Source: Erysipelotrichaceae bacterium OPF54
GTDB taxonomy: Bacteria; Bacillota_I; Bacilli_A; Erysipelotrichales; Erysipelotrichaceae
DNA: 64,000 bases
Reading direction: 5' to 3'
NCBI GenBank assembly: GCA_022834735.1
Contig: BQKD01000001.1
Span: 2,829,659 to 2,893,658 of the forward strand
A program made the translations under genes and the position numbers. Below the pieces are notes generated by a model. The model saw nothing but the letters and a program-made list of their open reading frames with translations. It was not told where the DNA came from and ran no database searches. Positions 37,452-45,967 of this stretch are shown in pieces. Positions within the stretch are counted from its first letter, which is position 1; every line of letters starts with the position of its first letter.

Positions 37452-38483
37452 ATGAAAACAATCACATTAGGAAGCACGGGCATCCAGGCCGTGCAGAACG
37501 GATTCGGCGCCCTGCCCATCCAGCGCATTACCAAAAAAGAGGCTGTTGCGCTGCTGCGCAAAGCATATGATGGCGGCATGCGCTTTTTCGACACCGCCCG
37601 CGCCTACTCGGACAGCGAGGAAAAAGTAGGCGAAGCGCTGAAAAAATACGATCGGAACACATACTTTCTGGCCACAAAAACAATGGCAAAAACCCCCGGA
37701 CAGTTCTGGGAACAGCTCGAGACCTCGCTCAAACTGCTGCAGACCGATCATATCGATATTTATCAGTTCCATTGTGCCGGGCAGGTCTACAAGCCAGGCG
37801 ACGGGACCGGCATGTACGAAGCCATGCTCGAAGCAAAAGAGCAGGGAAAGATCCGGCATATCGGCATTACGGCCCATAAGCTCGGCATTGCCAGAGAAGC
37901 GATCGGATCCGGGCTTTATGAGACCCTTCAGTTTCCGATGAGCTATTTATCTTCGGACAAGGAGATCGAACTGATCGAACTGTGCAAAGAGCACAAGATG
38001 GGATACATTGCCATGAAAGGACTGGCCGGCGGGCTCATCAACCAGTCGAAACCTGCCATGGCCTTTATGAGCCAGTTCGAAAATGTCATGCCGATCTGGG
38101 GCATCCAGAAGGAAAGCGAACTCGACGAGTGGCTTTCCTTCATGACCGACACGCCGCAGATGGATGAGACGATCAAAGCATTCATCGAACAGGAGAAAAA
38201 AGAAATCGCCGGCAGCTTCTGCCGCGGATGCGGATACTGCATGCCATGTCCGGTCGGAATCGAGATCAACCAGTGCGCCCGTATGTCGCTCATGCTGCGC
38301 AGAGCCCCGAGCCAGAACTGGCTGTCGGAACACTGGCAAAAGGAAATGGAAAAGATCCGTTCGTGCCTGCACTGCAGTCAGTGCGCCGCCAGATGCCCGT
38401 ACGAGCTCGATACGCCGGCACTGCTCCAGGCAAACCTGAAAGATTACGAAGAAGTCCTGGCCCGCAAAATAAGCGTCGACTGA
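37452..38483 (+). CDS. Aldo/keto reductase with 4Fe-4S domain
   Basis: This 343-aa protein has an NAD(P)H aldo/keto reductase barrel in residues 1-260. MRFFDTARAYSDSEEKVGEAL carries the catalytic Asp and Tyr, the Lys is in FLATKTM, and the His is in IDIYQFHCAG. The C-terminal 80 residues carry two ferredoxin-like Cys clusters (CRGCGYCMPCPVG and CLHCSQCAARCPY). This fused class is frequent in anaerobes, where electrons may come from ferredoxin. The substrate is unknown. The RBS is AAAGGAGAAAGAGAAT. Confidence 0.92.
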   Translation: MKTITLGSTGIQAVQNGFGALPIQRITKKEAVALLRKAYDGGMRFFDTARAYSDSEEKVGEALKKYDRNTYFLATKTMAKTPGQFWEQLETSLKLLQTDHIDIYQFHCAGQVYKPGDGTGMYEAMLEAKEQGKIRHIGITAHKLGIAREAIGSGLYETLQFPMSYLSSDKEIELIELCKEHKMGYIAMKGLAGGLINQSKPAMAFMSQFENVMPIWGIQKESELDEWLSFMTDTPQMDETIKAFIEQEKKEIAGSFCRGCGYCMPCPVGIEINQCARMSLMLRRAPSQNWLSEHWQKEMEKIRSCLHCSQCAARCPYELDTPALLQANLKDYEEVLARKISVD

Positions 38484-38484
38484 A

Positions 38485-38520
38485 AAAAGGATCCGGAGCA
38501 GTATGCTTTGGATCCTTTCT
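38485..38520. terminator. Bidirectional terminator
   Basis: AAAGGATCC and GGATCCTTT form a 9-bp stem with a 15-base loop, flanked by A- and T-runs, between convergent genes. Confidence 0.75.
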
Positions 38521-38521
38521 T

Positions 38522-39643
38522 TTACTGTTCTTCCGACCGGCTCTGCAGGACATCGCTCAATGAGCTGTCGGACACAAAGTTGCTGTAGTTGTAAAGCACC
38601 AGGACATCCGTGATCAGATCGCTGCGCATGATTCGTTCCAGATCCTCATAATAGTAGCGCGGATCGACGATCGTGATCGTGCGGTACTGCGGTATGAGAA
38701 ACTGCAGCATCGTGTTGGCATAGGAATCCTTCAGAAGCAGCAGATGCTTATCGCTGTCATTGTCCGATTCGATCCGGACGATCCCTTCGTTGGCGCCCAG
38801 GAACACCTCGTACTGATCCTTTTCATGGATCGCTTTCGAATTGTACATGGTCCGGCTCTTATGCTGATCGCTCCCATACGTCACGACGTACTCCGGCACA
38901 TTGTCCGGCACATAAAGCTCGATCGTGTCTTTCAGGAACGGGCTGCCTGTTTTTGAAGCCAGCGTCCCCTGAAAATGATCGGACACTTCATAGACCGTAT
39001 TGCCGGCCGGCGTATAGCCCTGACTGCCAGCCAGTACCTGGTACGCATACCACGCTCCAAGACTTGTCCAGTGATGATCGGTCTTATAATAAATCGTTTC
39101 CTCCTTGTGCTCATTCAGAGCCTGGCGCACATCAATGTTCGTGATTCCTTCGCCGCTTTTCCCCCAGATCGCATCCAGATCCTCCGGTCCGACCGGCGCA
39201 AAGGCCGGAAGCCTGTCCTTCTCGATCGACGCGGCCGTCGGGACGACCATGAGCATCGTATTGACATCATGCGCCGCCCGGAACGCATTCAGCGCATCCA
39301 TATTTTTTGAAACGATCGTCTCGTCGTAAGGACTGCTTTCGCGGATCAGCGCGCCTTTGCCAAGATACACATCGTCGATGCGCCGGATTCCTTCCATCCT
39401 TTTTATGATATAGCTTCCCTTGAACAGCAGATCGCGCCCGGCAAACTGATCGGAAAAATATACATCCAGATCCTGCAGGAAGCTTGCCGACAAAGCCGGG
39501 AACCGGGCCAGCATCCGGTTTTCCGTCATGCTTTTCTCCTTGTCCGGCCACACAACATTGAGCACCAGACAAATACACAATCCGCTCATGAGCACTTTGA
39601 CAAATTTCTTGCCAAGCCCGTTTATTTTATTTTCACTTTTCAT
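38522..39643 (-). CDS. DHHW-family (AlgX/AlgJ-like) membrane-anchored protein
   Basis: This 373-aa protein has an N-terminal membrane anchor (about residues 12-30) and an extracellular SGNH-like domain. YYKTDHHWTSLGAWYAY (about residue 190) is the DHHW signature, LGKGALIRESS lies before it, and LLLKDSYANTMLQFL gives the Ser-containing block. DHHW proteins partner MBOAT acyltransferases to acetylate exported polysaccharides, as AlgX/AlgJ do with AlgI. Here the MBOAT gene lies 9 bases upstream, so the pair is expected to act on a surface polymer. Confidence 0.9.
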   Translation of the reverse strand: MKSENKINGLGKKFVKVLMSGLCICLVLNVVWPDKEKSMTENRMLARFPALSASFLQDLDVYFSDQFAGRDLLFKGSYIIKRMEGIRRIDDVYLGKGALIRESSPYDETIVSKNMDALNAFRAAHDVNTMLMVVPTAASIEKDRLPAFAPVGPEDLDAIWGKSGEGITNIDVRQALNEHKEETIYYKTDHHWTSLGAWYAYQVLAGSQGYTPAGNTVYEVSDHFQGTLASKTGSPFLKDTIELYVPDNVPEYVVTYGSDQHKSRTMYNSKAIHEKDQYEVFLGANEGIVRIESDNDSDKHLLLLKDSYANTMLQFLIPQYRTITIVDPRYYYEDLERIMRSDLITDVLVLYNYSNFVSDSSLSDVLQSRSEEQ

Positions 39644-39652
39644 ACGGTCCCC

Positions 39653-41005
39653 TTAAAACGCAAAATACAAAAACGCGTGCGACGTTGAAGCGGTGATCAG
39701 GATCACACAGCACAGAAAAGCGGCGATATAGATGCCAAGCCATACGGCATTGCCGTATTTTGCGCAGATCGTCGTTCTCTCGGTCCGATCAAAGAGGCTG
39801 GACGAAAACAGGACACATCCGGCAAACAGCACGCCAAACGTCGTCAAAACATAGAAAGCTGTCTGCGAAGCCAGCCCCGAACTTCCCAGCCCGATCATGC
39901 AGCCGAGCTGGCTGAATGCCGAAGAGAGCGAAGGATTGGCAAAGAACACCCATCCCGTATTGGCAACAAGGAAGATGAGCACGATCCGCGCCGGACGCGG
40001 CACCTTTTCCAACACCCGTTTCCCGTAATAATGTTCGAACAGCAGCAACGCGCCATAATAAAGGCCCCAGGCGATATAGGTCAGATTCGGTCCATGCCAT
40101 ATTCCTGTCAGCACCCATACGATCAGGATGTTGCGCACATACGCCCGTTCGCCTGCCCGGCTGCCGCCAAGAGGAATGTAGACATAATCCCGGAACCAGC
40201 TCGACAGCGCGATATGCCAGCGGCGCCAGAAATCCTGAACACTGAGGGCCGTATACGGATGATCGAAGTTGGCCGGGATATCAAACCCGAACAGCCGGCC
40301 TAGTCCGATGGCCATATCCGAATAGCCGGAAAAATCAAAATACAGCTGGAAGGTGTAGGCCAGTCCCAAAAGCCACGCCCCCAGCACAGACGAATCATTG
40401 GCGAGCAGTGCGTAAGCGAGCGCGATCTGGTCGGCAAAAACGACTTTCTTTACGAGCCCGCGCACGAACATCAGCGCCCCGCTCCCTGATTTTTTCAAGG
40501 AAACCGTACGCGAGACCAGCTGGTCCTCGAGCTGATGGTATTCGCTGATCGGTCCCATGTTCACTTTGCCGAAAAAGGCAAGATACAATCCGAACGCTGT
40601 AATATTTTTCTGGACAGGCACTTTGCGTCTGTACACATCGGCCAGATAGGAAACGGCCGAAAATGTATAAAACGAGATCCCGATCGGAAAACGCAGCTTC
40701 AGCGCCGAAAACCAGTACGGAATGTACTTGTAGAAGCACAGCACAAGCACAAGAAAGCCGGCCGAGATCCAGAACGTGCGCTGCCGGCCTTTCTCATCTT
40801 CTGTATCGAGCTGCAGCCCGGAAACAAATGTCCATGCTCCAAGGATGAGCAGGACACAGAGATCAGTCAGCGAGCCGAACGCGTAAAATAAAAGCGAAGC
40901 GGCAAGCAGGAAGATATTTTTCGCCTTTTCGTTTCTGATCAGGCTGTAAGCGACCCATGCCAGCGGCAGAAACGCAAACAGGAAAAACAAATTGTTGAAT
41001 ACCAT
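39653..41005 (-). CDS. MBOAT-family O-acyltransferase
   Basis: This 450-aa multi-pass protein of the AlgI/DltB type carries acyl groups across the membrane. FWRRWHIALSSWFRDYVYIPLGGSR contains the conserved Arg/Trp/His block, and the second catalytic His is in LTGIWHGPNLTYIAWG (about residue 310). FSGYSDMAIGLGRLFGF is also typical. Neighbours are the DHHW protein downstream and DUF4358 and SGNH genes upstream, a set known from polysaccharide O-acetylation clusters. It is not the D-alanine system, as no dltA or dltC is present. Confidence 0.93.
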   Translation of the reverse strand: MVFNNLFFLFAFLPLAWVAYSLIRNEKAKNIFLLAASLLFYAFGSLTDLCVLLILGAWTFVSGLQLDTEDEKGRQRTFWISAGFLVLVLCFYKYIPYWFSALKLRFPIGISFYTFSAVSYLADVYRRKVPVQKNITAFGLYLAFFGKVNMGPISEYHQLEDQLVSRTVSLKKSGSGALMFVRGLVKKVVFADQIALAYALLANDSSVLGAWLLGLAYTFQLYFDFSGYSDMAIGLGRLFGFDIPANFDHPYTALSVQDFWRRWHIALSSWFRDYVYIPLGGSRAGERAYVRNILIVWVLTGIWHGPNLTYIAWGLYYGALLLFEHYYGKRVLEKVPRPARIVLIFLVANTGWVFFANPSLSSAFSQLGCMIGLGSSGLASQTAFYVLTTFGVLFAGCVLFSSSLFDRTERTTICAKYGNAVWLGIYIAAFLCCVILITASTSHAFLYFAF

Positions 41006-41011
41006 ACGCTC

Positions 41012-41497
41012 CTACCCCCGCAGACTTTGGGCAAACTGCTGTTTCGCAAGCGGAGCCTGCGCTCCGACCATGTACAGCGCGTAATTCGCCCGTACAAAGA
41101 CGATGCCGTCTTTGACCAGCTGCTCCTGCTCAGGCGCGTAGCCGGCATAGATCTTTTCCTGCGAACGCATCCGCTCGCCGATCTTCTGTTCAAAATCAGC
41201 TGCCTGTCCGTCCTCTTTGAACTGCACGATCAAAAGTTCCGACGCATTCAGCGCGTCGCTGGTCCGGTAAAAAGCGACCTGCTCATACTGCGAGGGAACA
41301 AGCCCAAGATAGCGTTTGATATCCTGCGCCGTACAGGACGGATACAGTTCCATGTCCAGACCGGCAGTCGTCTTCTGCACGACCGTATCAAAAGGCACAT
41401 TCGAATTTTTCGGCATCACGAAATGCGGAATGATCATCGCGGCCAGCAGCACGACAAGCGCTCCTTTGACGGCGATATACAATTGTTCTTTTTTCAT
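41012..41497 (-). CDS. DUF4358-type membrane-anchored protein
   Basis: This 161-aa protein has one N-terminal transmembrane segment (about residues 10-28) and an extracellular alpha/beta domain. The stretch ELYPSCTAQDIKRYLGLVPSQYEQVAFYR, followed by a region on acceptance of an unknown ligand, fits the DUF4358 family, which travels with MBOAT/SGNH genes. It overlaps the SGNH gene by 4 bases and lies 6 bases before MBOAT. The exact role is unknown. Confidence 0.75.
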   Translation of the reverse strand: MKKEQLYIAVKGALVVLLAAMIIPHFVMPKNSNVPFDTVVQKTTAGLDMELYPSCTAQDIKRYLGLVPSQYEQVAFYRTSDALNASELLIVQFKEDGQAADFEQKIGERMRSQEKIYAGYAPEQEQLVKDGIVFVRANYALYMVGAQAPLAKQQFAQSLRG

Positions 41498-42216
41498 TGG
41501 GCTGCCTCCAGCATACGTGCTGTCAGAAGAGGATAAAAGGCGGCTGTAAAATGTTCGCCATCCTGTTCATAATACTGTTCTTCTGCCAGATCCGACGTAT
41601 CGATATAGATCCAGCCGTTCTTTTCGCATTCCTGCCGAAGTATTTCATTATACGTGGCGATCTGCCCGTTCATCGCTTCGTTTCCCTGTACCGGCAGGAT
41701 CCCGATGATGAAAATCTTTGCCTGCGGGCAGGCTTCTTTGATCTTGTTCAGCTCGTCCTTGACAATTTTTCCGTACCCGCCTTCCAGGCCATTCAGATTC
41801 GACTGGATATCGTTCAGCCCGTACATGATATAAATATTCTGAGGCTGCATCGACTTGAGCGTATCGATATACTGATCGATATTGGTGATCTTTACTCCGA
41901 TATCTGCCATCACTCTTTCAGGCTCCAGCACGTTTTTAAAATTCACGGCCCGCGAATCGCCAAGGATCGCATAGGAATCGAGAAGATCGAACACATTCAG
42001 CTGTCCGGCATCATTCATCGCTTTTATTTCCGCATTGCGTTTCCGGGCAAGCGTTCCAAGAAGTTCCTCGACCGGTTTCTGTTCCTGTTCCTTGATATAT
42101 TTCTCTCCTTCCGAAACAGAGCGCGGCCAGAACACGATACACAGGCCGATGCCTGCAGCTGCCGCCGTTCCTGCAAGGATCCAGCGGACTTTTCCCCTTA
42201 TTTTTATCTTGTTCAT
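41494..42216 (-). CDS. SGNH/GDSL-hydrolase-like membrane-anchored protein
   Basis: From the ATG at 42216 (MNKIKIRGKVRW) the 240-aa protein has a membrane anchor (about 11-30) and an extracellular SGNH fold. LLDSYAILGDSRAVNF holds the nucleophile Ser, IYIMYGLNDIQSN the Gly/Asn block, and YYEQDGEHFTAAFYP the Asp-His pair. Such enzymes move or remove acetyl groups on surface glycans. The start is uncertain, as a purine run lies very close to it and longer frames have no site. It is first in the SGNH-DUF4358-MBOAT-DHHW operon. Confidence 0.85.
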   Translation of the reverse strand: MNKIKIRGKVRWILAGTAAAAGIGLCIVFWPRSVSEGEKYIKEQEQKPVEELLGTLARKRNAEIKAMNDAGQLNVFDLLDSYAILGDSRAVNFKNVLEPERVMADIGVKITNIDQYIDTLKSMQPQNIYIMYGLNDIQSNLNGLEGGYGKIVKDELNKIKEACPQAKIFIIGILPVQGNEAMNGQIATYNEILRQECEKNGWIYIDTSDLAEEQYYEQDGEHFTAAFYPLLTARMLEAAQ

Positions 42217-42313
42217 ACCTTTTTTATTGTACGCAAAAACCATGCCATTGAATACACAAAATACAAAAAAATAAAAGATCCGATCCATTGCATGATGATC
42301 AGATCTTTCTTTC

Positions 42314-42571
42314 TTATTGTCCGGGCTTGACGGCTGAACGGACGCTGGCAAGATAATCGTCCGCTGCCTGCTGGCACTGCTCGAAAATATGGTTGATCTC
42401 CAGGGCCGCCTGCGCGATATTTCCTGTCTGCTCGCAAAGCAGACGACGATCTTCCAGTTTTTTGTTGGCCTGCGCCAGCTCGGCCTTGAGCCGCTCCACC
42501 TCTTTCGACTTTTCGACGAACAGCTCGAGCAGCTCAAGACGTGAAAGTTTTCTCATTTCTTTTTCTGTCAT
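42314..42571 (-). CDS. Small coiled-coil protein
   Basis: This 85-aa protein is almost wholly helical. Heptad-like repeats in LELLELFVEKSKEVERLKAELAQANKKLEDRRL (given here as one description of residues 11-45) predict a coiled coil. It is often found next to surface-polysaccharide acylation genes in Bacillota, with no proven role. It lies 9 bases after the SH3-domain gene and is coupled to it. Confidence 0.7.
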   Translation of the reverse strand: MTEKEMRKLSRLELLELFVEKSKEVERLKAELAQANKKLEDRRLLCEQTGNIAQAALEINHIFEQCQQAADDYLASVRSAVKPGQ

Positions 42572-42580
42572 ACCAGTTCC

Positions 42581-43546
42581 CTACGGTTGCTCCGTCTCCT
42601 TTGTATCTTCTGTTTCTGTCTCTTCGAAATAAGTATACTCTTTATCCTGCATGCATACCCATTTTCCATCCTCAATTTTTCCCCACACGCTTTCGTTATC
42701 GCCATCCTTTAATTCGGTGATCATGACTTTCTCGTTCTCCTTGATGGAGCCGACCTGTTCAGCGTCCAGGTTCGGTTCCTTGCGGATCTTCATCGCGTAT
42801 TTTGCCGCAAATTCGGTAGGAATCGTTTCCTCATCCGTTTCCTTTGTTTCCGTATCGCTTTTTTCCTCATCCGTCCGTGGCTCATCCTTGGACTCTTTGG
42901 ACTGGATCTCTTTCACGCTGCTGCTCTGTGCAGCCCACGAACCGTTTTCGAGCTCGTACCACTCATGACCGATCAGGTCGCGGAAAACAGCCGTGTAGCG
43001 CGCCTGCTCGTCCTTGGCCAGGGTGCCGGTCTGCTCAGCCGATTCCGACGGATCGGAATACAGGATGATTTCCTTGGCAGCCTCGATCGTGCCCGGACCA
43101 TCGCTTGTTTCGGTCAGCACGTTTTCGCTCGCATAGGAACCATCCTCATCGCGGATCAGGATCCAGCCGGTCTTCGTCTGGCCCCACAATCCTTCGGTCT
43201 CATCAATATAGGCCGTGTTATCGCACCAGACAATATCGTTTTCCTTGAAAGAACCGCCGGTCTTCGTGCCTTCCGGACCGTCATATACATCCAGCGTTCC
43301 GGAAGCGATATACTCGCCCGCTTCATTGAGCATACGGTACTCGTGTTTTTCGGAAACGATCGAAGCAATCGTATGGTTTGTTATAAGGCGGGCCCCGAAC
43401 GTTATGGCACTGATCATGGCGCCAAGCACGATCACTGCGATCACGATCCCGATGATCGTTTCTTTCCGCTTGTACCATGGTGTCGGTTCGGGTTTTCTGC
43501 CCGGGTCAAAAGGCGGAGGGGTCATATTTTTATTTTCTTCTTTCAT
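42581..43546 (-). CDS. Membrane-anchored protein with SH3-like domains
   Basis: The ATG at 43546 follows AGAGGAGAATTTG. The 321-aa protein has a Pro-rich cytoplasmic tail, one membrane segment (about 32-55) and an extracellular part. This part includes SH3b-like repeats around residues 95-150 and 250-310, for example KIRKEPNLDAEQVGSIKENEKVMI, joined by a Glu/Thr-rich linker. SH3b domains bind cell-wall or other peptides. It ends in an acidic tail. It precedes the coiled-coil gene and the acylation operon, so a place in wall biology is likely. Confidence 0.8.
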   Translation of the reverse strand: MKEENKNMTPPPFDPGRKPEPTPWYKRKETIIGIVIAVIVLGAMISAITFGARLITNHTIASIVSEKHEYRMLNEAGEYIASGTLDVYDGPEGTKTGGSFKENDIVWCDNTAYIDETEGLWGQTKTGWILIRDEDGSYASENVLTETSDGPGTIEAAKEIILYSDPSESAEQTGTLAKDEQARYTAVFRDLIGHEWYELENGSWAAQSSSVKEIQSKESKDEPRTDEEKSDTETKETDEETIPTEFAAKYAMKIRKEPNLDAEQVGSIKENEKVMITELKDGDNESVWGKIEDGKWVCMQDKEYTYFEETETEDTKETEQP

Positions 43547-43635
43547 CAAATTCTCCTCTTTTCCAATTCAAAACTCAGTATACCGGCTGAGAATTACTAA
43601 TGCAATAAAAAGAGAAAAACAAATACCTGCAAATG

Positions 43636-44673
43636 TTACACAAGCTTGTGGACACCTTTGACCGAGCGCAACGCCATTGTCAAAAGAAGAGAAACAAAAA
43701 ACACGACAAGCGAAACGAGCGGTACCATCCACAAAGCGTTCAGCGAGGCCAGATCGATCCATGAGGCCAGCAGGCGCAGAACGAGGATATGCGACAAATA
43801 GATGCCCAGAGTGCAGGAGGAAAGAAATTCAAGCGCAGGTTTCCATTTCTTCCTGAAAGAGGAATACCGGCTGCTGATCATAAAGATGGCCATTGCCTCC
43901 AGCAAGGTAAAGAGCGTGAAATTGGAAAACAGATCCTCTGCCGCAACGCCTTTTTTCATGGATACGAGAACAGTCGTCACGGCACAAAGGAACGGGCTGA
44001 CAAGGCCGCCGGCATAGATCCATTTTCTCCAATTTGAACGCACCGGAAAATTGACCAGGAACCATCCAAGCAAAAAATAGCTGTAATAGCGCAGGATATA
44101 GCTGAGCGGCAGCTGTTCGCTCAGGAGAACGAATGTCGTATGACCCGGAAAAATCGGGATATAGGTGATCGTACGGATCAAAGAGGCGCCTGCAAACAGG
44201 ATCAATCCGTATTCGACCAGTTTTTTTGAACTGAGCTGGGTGATCTTTTTCAGAAAAGGCGAGATCACATACAGGCCGATCAGCATCGGAATGTACCACA
44301 AATGAGCCGGTCCCTCGATCCACGCATGAAGGATCGAACGCAGTTTGAACGGAACTTCTCCTGCCAGCACATCATAAATCGTATACAAAGCCGACCAGAT
44401 CACATAGGCTGCCGCAAGACGGATAATATATTTTCCGTACAGTTTTTTGAGCGTCATTTCCCGGGGCGCCAGGAAGAACACGCCGCTCAGCATCACAAAG
44501 AGAGGTACGGCACTGCGCACGCACGCGTCATAAAACGTATAGACTTTCCAGTTGAATGTATCAATGGGTACGGCGGAAAAAAAGCGGGACGATACGTGCA
44601 GGAAGACGACCATGAAGCACGCAATGACCCGCAATACATCCAGTCCGGTATTTCTTTCGTATTTTTTCTCCAT
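43636..44673 (-). CDS. Acyltransferase family 3 membrane protein
   Basis: The start at 44673 follows AAAGGAGAATCTGAA; a GTG 21 bases upstream is less likely. The 345-aa protein has about ten membrane helices and the acyltransferase-3 marks: NTGLDVLRVIACFMVVFLHVSS with the catalytic His, and VLSGVFF. SCTLGIYLSHILVLRLL lies near the C-terminus. These proteins O-acetylate exported sugars or peptidoglycan. It is separate from the MBOAT operon by about 90 bases but may act on the same polymer. Confidence 0.9.
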   Translation of the reverse strand: MEKKYERNTGLDVLRVIACFMVVFLHVSSRFFSAVPIDTFNWKVYTFYDACVRSAVPLFVMLSGVFFLAPREMTLKKLYGKYIIRLAAAYVIWSALYTIYDVLAGEVPFKLRSILHAWIEGPAHLWYIPMLIGLYVISPFLKKITQLSSKKLVEYGLILFAGASLIRTITYIPIFPGHTTFVLLSEQLPLSYILRYYSYFLLGWFLVNFPVRSNWRKWIYAGGLVSPFLCAVTTVLVSMKKGVAAEDLFSNFTLFTLLEAMAIFMISSRYSSFRKKWKPALEFLSSCTLGIYLSHILVLRLLASWIDLASLNALWMVPLVSLVVFFVSLLLTMALRSVKGVHKLV

Positions 44674-44718
44674 TTCAGATTCTCCTTTATTCACAAAAAA
44701 TTATAAAAAGGACATGAA

Positions 44719-44745
44719 AAAAGGACAAGCTTTTCTGCCTGTCCT
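44719..44745 (-). terminator. Terminator of repeat copy 1
   Basis: On the minus strand GGACAGG and TTGTCC pair around a loop, followed by six T. The hairpin is cut by the left edge of the 303-bp repeat at 44729, so copy 2 lacks it. Confidence 0.6.
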
Positions 44746-45031
44746 AATCGAAACCTTCTTCGCTTCCTACCATGCTGCCATTCATATAACCGCAGGAGAA
44801 GCCGTCCTGAAAGCTCTGGTCGACCACTTTCTGCATCGTATTCATCAGCAGTGTTTTCTGGTCGTCATCAAGCTTCAATGATCCGGACAATGAATCGACC
44901 GCCTGCGCCAGAGCCGCATCGTCCTTCTTTTTCGCGTCTTCCGGCGTCATTTCCTCGTCCATCTTGCTCATATATTTTTTGATATCTTCACCAATATGTT
45001 TGAAAAAGTGTGCCATAGTTTCTCTACTTCA
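44729..45031 (-). repeat. 303-bp direct repeat, copy 1 (promoter-less side)
   Basis: The segment 44729-45031 is nearly identical to 46660-46962, in the same orientation, with only a few base changes. It carries the whole 90-aa gene and 15 bases upstream of its start. The homology stops at TTTCTCTACT on one edge and at GCTTTTCTGCC on the other. Copy 1 has lost the AAAGGAG site present before copy 2. Confidence 0.93.
44744..45016 (-). CDS. 90-aa hypothetical protein, copy 1, probably silent
   Basis: This acidic, helical soluble protein (MAHFFKHIGEDIKKYMSKMD start) has one Cys near the C-terminus (GFSCGYMNG). It differs from copy 2 at two residues: Lys18 here is Glu there, and Asp71 is Asn. The region upstream of its start no longer has the AAAGGAG of copy 2; the insert follows 15 bases before the ATG. 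It is therefore likely poorly translated, though the frame is intact. The family is unknown. Confidence 0.65.
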   Translation of the reverse strand: MAHFFKHIGEDIKKYMSKMDEEMTPEDAKKKDDAALAQAVDSLSGSLKLDDDQKTLLMNTMQKVVDQSFQDGFSCGYMNGSMVGSEEGFD

Positions 45032-45326
45032 CCAAAGAGCTCAAAGACGATTTTGGTGCAGGCACATTGTCCTATCCAAAGTTCCTGTCCAACGAGCTCG
45101 AGTTTCTGCTCAAAGCCTGGGTATACAATATTTATCTTCTGTTCCTGAATCGGAAAGCAAAACACATGCCGGGCATTGTACGTATGCGGATGAATACATT
45201 CAGGAAGGCATTTGTCAGGATCGGCGGAAAAATGATCTGTCACGCAAGGCAGATCACATTGTGCATCAGCAGAGCTTATGCAAGAAAGAGTTCGTACAAT
45301 TGATGCGCAACATCCAAAACGAATAA
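45032..45326 (+). pseudogene. Remnant of an IS1380-like transposase
   Basis: Reading from the repeat edge, the plus strand encodes ELKDDFGAGTLSYPKFLSNE, then FLLKAWVYNIYLLFLNRKA, and later FVRIGGKMICHARQITLCISRAYARK. This matches the C-terminal third of IS1380-type DDE transposases. The 5' two-thirds are missing. Near the end a frameshift is needed to pass from SRAYARK to the natural ending EFVQLMRNIQNE. It is a dead fragment and marks the junction of foreign DNA with repeat copy 1. Confidence 0.7.
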
Positions 45327-45554
45327 TAGACAGATCGATATTTTAAATCGGACAGAGCGATCTGCCCTTTTCGTCATGGAATTATTCACTGTAAAACATT
45401 TCGAAGATCACAAATTTGAAAAATGTCTTTCAGCACAAGGAAAACTCATTGAAGAAAAGTGTTTTATAAATAATTTGGATTTTAGAAGTAAATTTATATT
45501 ATATTGTACAAATATCATTTGTTTTTGCCGTTAATTATTGTTATAATTTAATAA

Positions 45555-45568
45555 AGATAACGTTATCT
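45555..45568 (+). promoter_or_regulatory. Palindromic operator before the AT-rich cassette
   Basis: AGATAACGTTATCT is a perfect 14-bp palindrome lying between a TATAAT (about 45541-45546) and the GGAGAAGG site of the next gene, where a repressor would block initiation. The spacing suggests autoregulation by the adjoining helical protein. The rest of 45327-45554 is AT-rich, with a short hairpin near 45350-45366 that may be an old IS end, and no gene. Confidence 0.5.
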
Positions 45569-45597
45569 ACAATAATAAGTTTGGAGAAGGTGAATAA

Positions 45598-45960
45598 ATG
45601 GACAATACTTCATATAAAGAAAAAATCATTTCTGAATTAGGATTTAACGAAAATAAATTAAATCGTTTGTTTGAAAAATGCGATGCTGATACCGAAGCAA
45701 AACAAATCAACTTTCTAATTAATTTAAAATCTTCAATTGAGTATAAACCGGATAATGATTTTTTTGTTAAAGCTTGTTTAGAAAACCTGCTATATGATTA
45801 TGGTTTGAGTGTTGAAATGATATCTAAATTAACTGGCATAGAAGAAAAAAACATTCTCATTGTATTGAATGGAAAAAACTTTTTGTCTTTAGAAGAAAAA
45901 TACAATTTAACATGTTCACTTTTTAGACTTTGCAATTTAATTTTAAGTTTTAACCATTGA
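45598..45960 (+). CDS. Small helical protein of the AT-rich cassette, possible HTH regulator
   Basis: This 120-aa protein is preceded by GGAGAAGGTGAAT. Base composition (about 30% GC) and A/T-ending codons differ sharply from the neighbours. The stretch LLYDYGLSVEMISKLTGI, then EEKNILIVLNGK, could form a helix-turn-helix (residues about 68-95), but the match is weak. There is no signal peptide. It is followed after 7 bases by the secreted-protein gene. Its operator-like palindrome fits a self-regulating controller of that gene. Confidence 0.65.
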   Translation: MDNTSYKEKIISELGFNENKLNRLFEKCDADTEAKQINFLINLKSSIEYKPDNDFFVKACLENLLYDYGLSVEMISKLTGIEEKNILIVLNGKNFLSLEEKYNLTCSLFRLCNLILSFNH

Positions 45961-45967
45961 ATTTAAA

